NCBI GenBank assembly: GCA_037954325.1
Contig: JBBMNZ010000016.1
Span: 4,006,001 to 4,070,000 of the forward strand
Length of the DNA: 64,000 nucleotides
DNA from: Fistularia commersonii
Lineage: Eukaryota > Chordata > Actinopteri > Syngnathiformes > Fistulariidae
Direction: 5' to 3'
The notes below the pieces were generated by a model, which saw only the letters and a program-made list of their open reading frames with translations, searched no databases and was not told where the DNA came from. Below are positions 59,350 to 64,000 of this stretch, one piece after another (positions within the stretch are counted from its first letter, which is position 1; every line of letters starts with the position of its first letter). Both the position numbers and the translations under genes were made by a program.

Positions 59350-62300
59350 CTGAAATATGTCAAGAGAGGAACATGTTTTATCGTTTCGAGGCCGATCTCC
59401 GAAAAGGACGTACACTTCGTCGGGACGTACGGGTGAGTGTGAATCGGGGAGTTTCTCGGGCGGCCACTCTTTCTCGCGGTCTCTCTCTTGGTCCCGATCT
59501 CTGCTTTTTTCACGGGTCCTGTGACGGCTGCTCTGGTGACCTGATGACCTGGACGACTTTTGTATCACTGTATCCACCCCTTCCGAGGGAACCTGCCACA
59601 TAATGCATATGGGTCTGATGCCGCTTATAGGTACAGGGAATAAACATGACATTTTAGCTAAAGGTTTCACAAGCATTTTAGAGTAAAAATACAATATACA
59701 GTGTCAGTGTCTCACAATGGTGTTTCTTAAGCACATTTCGAGTGGACTTATTTGTCACTGGTCTGCTGATAAGCAAGAGTTGGTCGACAGTGTGAGGGAA
59801 GGTGCCAATTAAAACCCCCACACTCTATTCCAAAGTCATTTGTATTCCCAATCTGAGGAAGACAGGTAGAAACCCATCGAGTCTGTTGAAACAATAAAGC
59901 ATTTCGGCTCATTTTTAATCCAGTTTATGAGGAATCCGAAGACAATCTTCAAGTACACAGTAATGTTTCCCGCATTGTGAATCTGATTGCCTGATCCCTC
60001 CCAGCCAGCCTGCTTTTATTTGTGCTCTGTCTTTAGCAGTAAACCTCATCTCAGAATCTCAACCAACTGCCACACATATATATATATATATATATATAAA
60101 CAGGAAAGAAAGAGTCTCACATATCTGATTCAAACTCAACTGCCACCGCCATTTTGCAGTAATGAGACTTTCGCTTGTTAAAATGACTTTATATTTAGTA
60201 AATTTACAGTTCTGTCAGGTGTTTCCCCTTCTCTCCGGCCCCATCCAGTACAATAAAATCATGAGCTTGAATCAAATGTGCTTTTGAAACACTTTTAACA
60301 GAGCAGTCCGTGATGTTGGCAAGCATTAAAGCGCTATCCGAGTGTAAGCACACACACACACACAAACTCATGAAACTTAATGTGCTCCTGATCATCCTCA
60401 GCTCATCAATTCAGACATGCTGCTACGACTCTTAATAATGATTTTAAACCAGCCAGATCCATACTTGGCTGATTTCCCGATCATTTTAGCATTTCACTTC
60501 TAATGTCACTGACTCTTAAATCATTTTATCCATCAGACTCTGTGATAGGATCTTACTGGTTTATGTTGGATTATGTGTATGTATGTGAGTAAACCATTTT
60601 CCCCATACAGATCTAAATAAATCTCGACAGAGGAGCCATAAAAAAAAAAAAATTAAAAAAAAAAATAATACAGATGAGTTGATAGCGTTTGTTAGGACAT
60701 GCAATGTCAGATGGTTGGTGAGGAGGGAGGAGGTTAGTGGGAGAGTGTAAAAGTATGTACCATGGTGGATGACACTACAGGGAGGACTCTCACAGTGGAA
60801 CTATGCTTTATGTTATTCTTTGGGATAAAGAGTGGGAAAAGACATTTCTTGATGACAGGGGGTCTTCCATTTGGAACATCCATCTGTAATATAGAGGCGG
60901 ATGGGTGGGTGGGTGGCACAAAGAGACATAATGCAAGAAAAAAACTATCCAGTTGAGGTGTTAATACGGGGAATCGCATTAAACATTTCATGTCAAGTTG
61001 TAAACGTGATACCTTGACAGACAGGGTATTTCATCAAAATTTCATTCAAAAATCTGTGAATTTGGCATTTCACTCACCATTTGAGTTTTTTTCTTTTTCT
61101 TCTTTATGGCTCTGAAGAAACCCTGCTTTTCTTTTTCCTTGGATGGCTCAGAGGAATTCAGCACGACAGTGTCTGGGCCAGTCCTCGTGGAAAAAACAGA
61201 TCATATTTCCATCTCCAACAATGCATCGTAACCTTCAAGCGACAATTAGACTCAGAAGTTTGTATCAAAAAGCATCTATGATAGATTAGCGGTTATAATC
61301 TAATCAGAAAGTCAATTTTTGCCATGTTGCAATTATCGTCAATTTTAACAAAACACGTTTATGGTAACAAGAGAAATAATAGACCTCACAAAAAAAAGAC
61401 CTCATAAAATATATATCCCTGTTAATAATGATGGCTTATCATGCAATTGGATGTATACTTTGCTACAGTACCAAATCAACTACACATTATAGGAATACTT
61501 TTCTTTATATTTGTGTTACTGAAACTGCAAGTTGGTTTCGCTCACTCAATATTTTACTGGGTGTAGTGTTGCTTTTGATCTTCTTCTGGAGGTAAGTTAG
61601 AATGTCAGGCGGCATTGTAGAATTTAAAGGGCAGGGAAATCCATATGGTACTGGGAATAATGTGCCATATTGCTGCATCAGAAATATTTGAACAAATTTA
61701 GGGAAAACTCTACAGTTAGGGCGAGATAAGGGAATTTTACCAGGGGTCAAAGCCTGGTTGGCGCTTTGAGTGGTTGGTCAAGTCCCCGGCCAGGCCAGGG
61801 CCTCTACTCTGACCCCTGCTGTCATGGAAGGAGTTGTCTGGTCGTGGAGAAGGTACTATCCAAAAACACAGTGCAGACATTTTATCACCTTTTCATACAC
61901 AAGAATACAATCTCCGATTCTGGATAGCTTTGTTTTGTTTTTTTACATTGCAAAGGCAATTTTTTTGCCATTTCAACCAGGCGGAAGAGAAATACGCTAA
62001 ATAACTATTAGACATGATAGTTTAAATGTAATAACTTAAATATTTCCTAGTGACAGACAAGAAATAAAGGCAGAGACCAGAGTGTGTGACTAAACCAACC
62101 TCTGTAGAAGCTGCCCACCCTCCTAGGCATGGATTCACTGTAGATGTTGCGATTCTCTTTGGATGAGCCCCCATCATCTACTTGCTGGTCGTGATATAAG
62201 CCAACCTGAGTCACAACATTAATCACAAAAAGAAATCTCTGACTGGGCTGACCTTCTTATTTCCCTGACAAGACATAAAGGTGAAGCTCACTGATTTGAA

Positions 62301-64000
62301 CGTGTTCAATAAAAATATAAACCACAGAAACAACGACTGGTAATGTATTCCAGGATCAAACTGAAATCTGCTGCCGTGACAAGCTTTGCTATCCTAAGTA
62401 GGTACATTAAAGGGAAGCAAAGCACACAGAGAAAATGAGGAGGCATCTGATGCGCAGAGACAGAGAGAGAGCAGTTCATGACAGTAGTATCCACCCACAT
62501 CCGCACTCTTGGAAGACTGGGTGTGGGTGGGGAATGGTAGGTGCAGGCAGAATGTCGGACCTCGCTTTTTTGCCTCTGTGTGTGAAAAGATGCGGTGTTG
62601 TCCCTTGTGGAATCCCTTATTGGGGCTCTGCTGTGGCTGACCTCATTGGGTGCCTGTTCGCTCTGTTAATGGAGACATGTTGAAGCATGGAGTGAGCCCA
62701 GCATTGCATCACACGTATACAAAACACAGCACAGCTCTGTTGTTTTTAACCCGGCCACTTCTACAAATCTGTTGAACTTACCCACTATGATCCATTTATA
62801 AAACTGAAAACAGAATACAGCCTCGCAACAACGCATTTGATTTGATTAGGATTGGGAATTCCTCAAGAACGGAGAGGTTAATGGCTTTCTAATAACTGAC
62901 CCTGCTTAAGTCCTCCTCTCTCGACGAGCTGCCGGAATGGCGCGGCAGTGTGCGGTGCTGCAGCTGCGGGGACAGGAGCTGCAGGCTACTGGCTCTGGTG
63001 GGCATGCCTTGTCCCACTAACAGCCCTTCGTCCGCCCCGTGCGTCCTCTGGTGGTCCCTCCGTACGTACATGGAATGGCGATGGGGACGTTGCTGTGAGG
63101 AAAAAGGGCTGGTGTAACCCTGACTATAGGACAGGGGGTCATGCGGGTTGGACAAAGAGTGAGAATGACTCCGTTCAACACCGCTCTCCCCGGGGTCCAA
63201 GGTATCCTGCGACTTGGCCTCATCTGAAGCCTTGTGGCGGGTTGAGGAGCGTCTGTAGGATGAATCCAGGGTGTTACTCTCTCTATCAGAACGCATGCTT
63301 CCTCTGCCAGACATGCCTGGTCCGAGCCTGTCGACCCGCCGCACTGCCGGGCTGCTTGGGGCCGTGAGGTCGAGGCAACTGGAAGGGAAATACCGAGATG
63401 TGGGTTCATCGGCGTAGAGATGCATGTCGTTCAAGTTCCCCACTGACTTCGCATCGCTGAGCGTGCCATAACTCTTAGACAAGTTCAGGTAGGAGAACTT
63501 GGAAGAGGAATGGGCGGAGCCATGAGTATCCATGTAGCTATGTCGACTGTGTTTATCCCCTGACTGAAGTGTGTTGGTCTTTCCCTCCACAAACGAATGC
63601 CTGTTCTGCTGGGAGCGGAAGTTGGATTTGAGGTACTTGGCTCCGGGGCCGTCGGACACCATGGACCCCATGTTGATCTCAAAGTCGCCCTTGCTCTTGG
63701 CCTCATTGGGACTGAGCAGGTGAGGCAAGTTGCTGCTAGCCAGGTCCATGCTGCATGAGGTGGAGTGGTTGAAGATCTGTGGCTGGTAGCTCTTGGGATG
63801 CAGGGTTGGACTGAGGTTAATCGCTGCGGGCATGTTGCCGTTGAGAAAGCTGTCGTTATTTGGGTGGAGGTCTTCATGCCGCGGCAGGCTGGAGCACTCT
63901 CTGCTGCTGGAGCGGTGGCTTCCTGAGCTCTTTCCTCCATGACTTCTGAATGTGAGCGAAAATACATACATTAGACACATAAGAGAGAACTTCTAACCAA
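58990..64000 (-). CDS. cdkl5: Cyclin-dependent kinase-like 5, C-terminal part, gene-level entry
   Basis: Constitutive exons on the minus strand (62901-63945, 62100-62205, 61741-61855, 61078-61183, 59431-59592, 58990-59349) join in phase. They encode about 630 residues of the long C-terminal tail of CDKL5; the kinase domain lies beyond the right edge. Recognisable blocks in order are [103 protein letters not shown] and the terminal SRMPNLNDLKETAL. Known role: a Ser/Thr kinase of neurons and cilia, with loss causing CDKL5 deficiency disorder in humans. The tail governs localisation and turnover and contains nuclear-localisation-type basic runs. The ETAL end is that of the shorter brain-type mammalian isoform by recall. 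Confidence 0.94.
59350..59430 (-). other. 81-bp cdkl5 intron without in-frame stop
   Basis: The intron starts GTACGT and ends CATATTTCAG with a TTCCTCTCTTGA pyrimidine tract. It is 81 nt, a multiple of three, and reads open in frame (VRPDEVYVLFGDRPRNDKTC and SSLDIFQ). Homology to mammals supports splicing it out. Confidence 0.85.
59431..59592 (-). CDS. cdkl5: cdkl5 tail exon (VPSEG...SHSP)
   Basis: 162 nt, phase 0 to 0, encoding VPSEGVDTVIQKSSRSSGHQ and then an Arg/Asp/Glu-rich stretch (RTREKSRDRDQERDREKEW) and PPEKLPDSHSP. It corresponds to human VPNSDSPDLLTLQKS...KEWRPEK but with a fish-specific RD/RE-rich insertion. GTGGCAG acceptor, GTACGT donor. Confidence 0.88.
60075..60097. repeat. 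(AT)n microsatellite
   Basis: About eleven AT units in a cdkl5 intron. Confidence 0.9.
60349..60364. repeat. (CA)n microsatellite
   Basis: Eight CA units in a cdkl5 intron. Confidence 0.8.
60761..60883 (-). CDS. cdkl5: cdkl5 candidate cassette exon, equivalent of mammalian exon 16b
   Basis: A 123-nt stop-free piece lies between a TATATTACAG acceptor and a GTACAT donor, phase 0 on both sides. It sits in the intron between the basic-run exon and the VPSEG exon. It would add 41 residues (MDVPNGRPPVIKKCLFPLF, IPKNNIKHSSTVRVLPVV, SSTM). By recall, mammalian CDKL5 has an alternative 123-nt, 41-residue exon (16b) at this same place, which makes chance unlikely. Constitutive splicing skips it without frame change. 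Sequence identity to 16b could not be checked. Confidence 0.72.
61078..61183 (-). CDS. cdkl5: cdkl5 tail exon (basic run)
   Basis: 106 nt encoding TGPDTVVLNSSEPSKEKEKQ then [15 protein letters not shown]. The [10 protein letters not shown](S/A)(M/I)KKKKKK block is diagnostic and includes a six-Lys nuclear-localisation-like run. The acceptor (CCACGAG) is poor but gives the Trp codon and phase 2 required; GTGAGT donor in phase 0. Confidence 0.88.
61184..61740 (-). other. cdkl5 intron, nothing further seen
   Basis: 557-bp AT-rich intron without recognisable features. Confidence 0.8.
61741..61855 (-). CDS. cdkl5: cdkl5 tail exon ([11 protein letters not shown]...DPW)
   Basis: 115 nt encoding [20 protein letters not shown] and then GLAGDLTNHSKRQPGFDP. 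Acceptor GGATAG, donor GTAAAA, both fixed by phase and by the conserved [12 protein letters not shown] and FDPW joins. Confidence 0.9.
62100..62205 (-). CDS. cdkl5: cdkl5 tail exon (VGLYHD...GSFYR)
   Basis: 106 nt encoding VGLYHDQQVDDGGSSKENRN and [15 protein letters not shown]. It matches human GGVYHDPHSDDG...[27 protein letters not shown]-type acceptor, weak GTTGGT donor, phase 0 to 1. Confidence 0.92.
62206..62900 (-). other. cdkl5 intron, nothing further seen
   Basis: 695-bp intron between the large tail exon and the VGLYHD exon. No repeat family or gene recognised. Confidence 0.8.
62901..63945 (-). CDS. cdkl5: cdkl5 large C-terminal-tail exon
   Basis: 1,045 nt between a CACATTCAG acceptor and a GTCAGT donor, phase 2 to 0. 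It encodes Ser/His/Arg-rich sequence with [52 protein letters not shown] and [15 protein letters not shown], ending SSSREEDLSR. Read-through past the donor adds only VSY and a stop. The exon corresponds to the single very large exon of mammalian CDKL5. Confidence 0.95.

Larger units (their letters stand above)
59593..61077 (-). other. cdkl5 intron around the cassette exon
   Basis: 1.5-kb intron with the candidate cassette exon (60761-60883), an (AT)n run at 60075-60097, a (CA)n run at 60349-60364 and an A-rich stretch near 60640-60666. No other content. Confidence 0.8.

Noticed and set aside
63017..63967. ORFs of 130-160 codons in other frames
   Set aside because: Shadows of the cdkl5 large tail exon, whose frame carries the conserved CDKL5 blocks.
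1..64000. CRISPR arrays, operons or a new prokaryotic-type system
   Set aside because: The window is vertebrate nuclear DNA with intron-containing genes; the tandem repeats found lack spacer structure.

Overview
The window is nuclear DNA of a vertebrate, most likely a teleost fish. It is AT-rich, with short exons bounded by GT-AG introns. The repeats look like fish families: a Tc1-like transposon, a TTAA-flanked MITE, fish LINE and SINE fragments, hAT-like pieces and a solo LTR. The species cannot be named from the sequence. I saw no prokaryotic or organellar genes, no CRISPR array and no rRNA; no tRNA was recognised by eye.

Five protein-coding genes were reconstructed by following splice sites and reading phase. 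In order they are: (1) shroom2 on the minus strand, 1-24.1 kb, N-terminal part only, running off the left edge. (2) syap1 on the plus strand, 24665-28162, complete, nine exons, 353 aa. (3) ap1s2 on the minus strand, 31230-44573, complete CDS of 157 aa, with a probable 5' non-coding exon at 45130. (4) rs1 (retinoschisin) on the plus strand, 48864-56173, complete, six exons including a 23-nt microexon, 259 aa. (5) cdkl5 on the minus strand, 58990 to the right edge, the C-terminal exons, including a candidate 123-nt cassette exon that corresponds in size and position to mammalian exon 16b.

All five have human orthologues on Xp22, so the window is a compact fish counterpart of that region. Orientation alternates. 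shroom2 and syap1 are divergent and share about 0.5 kb of 5' sequence. syap1 and ap1s2 converge tail to tail. ap1s2 and rs1 are divergent, about 3.7 kb apart, with LINE remnants between. rs1 and cdkl5 converge, as they do in mammals. The genes share no pathway: shroom2 acts on actomyosin at junctions, syap1 is a BSD-domain signalling adaptor, ap1s2 is the small subunit of clathrin adaptor AP-1, rs1 is a secreted retinal adhesion protein and cdkl5 is a neuronal kinase.

The rest is intron and intergenic sequence. It holds decayed mobile elements, two local tandem duplications, microsatellites and several strong hairpins. I found no evidence of a novel multi-gene system. The most useful non-routine signals are the cdkl5 cassette exon, a stop-free 81-nt cdkl5 intron, the rs1 microexon with an acidic N-terminal tract, a possible intronic poly(A) isoform of rs1, and a perfect 18-bp hairpin in an ap1s2 intron.
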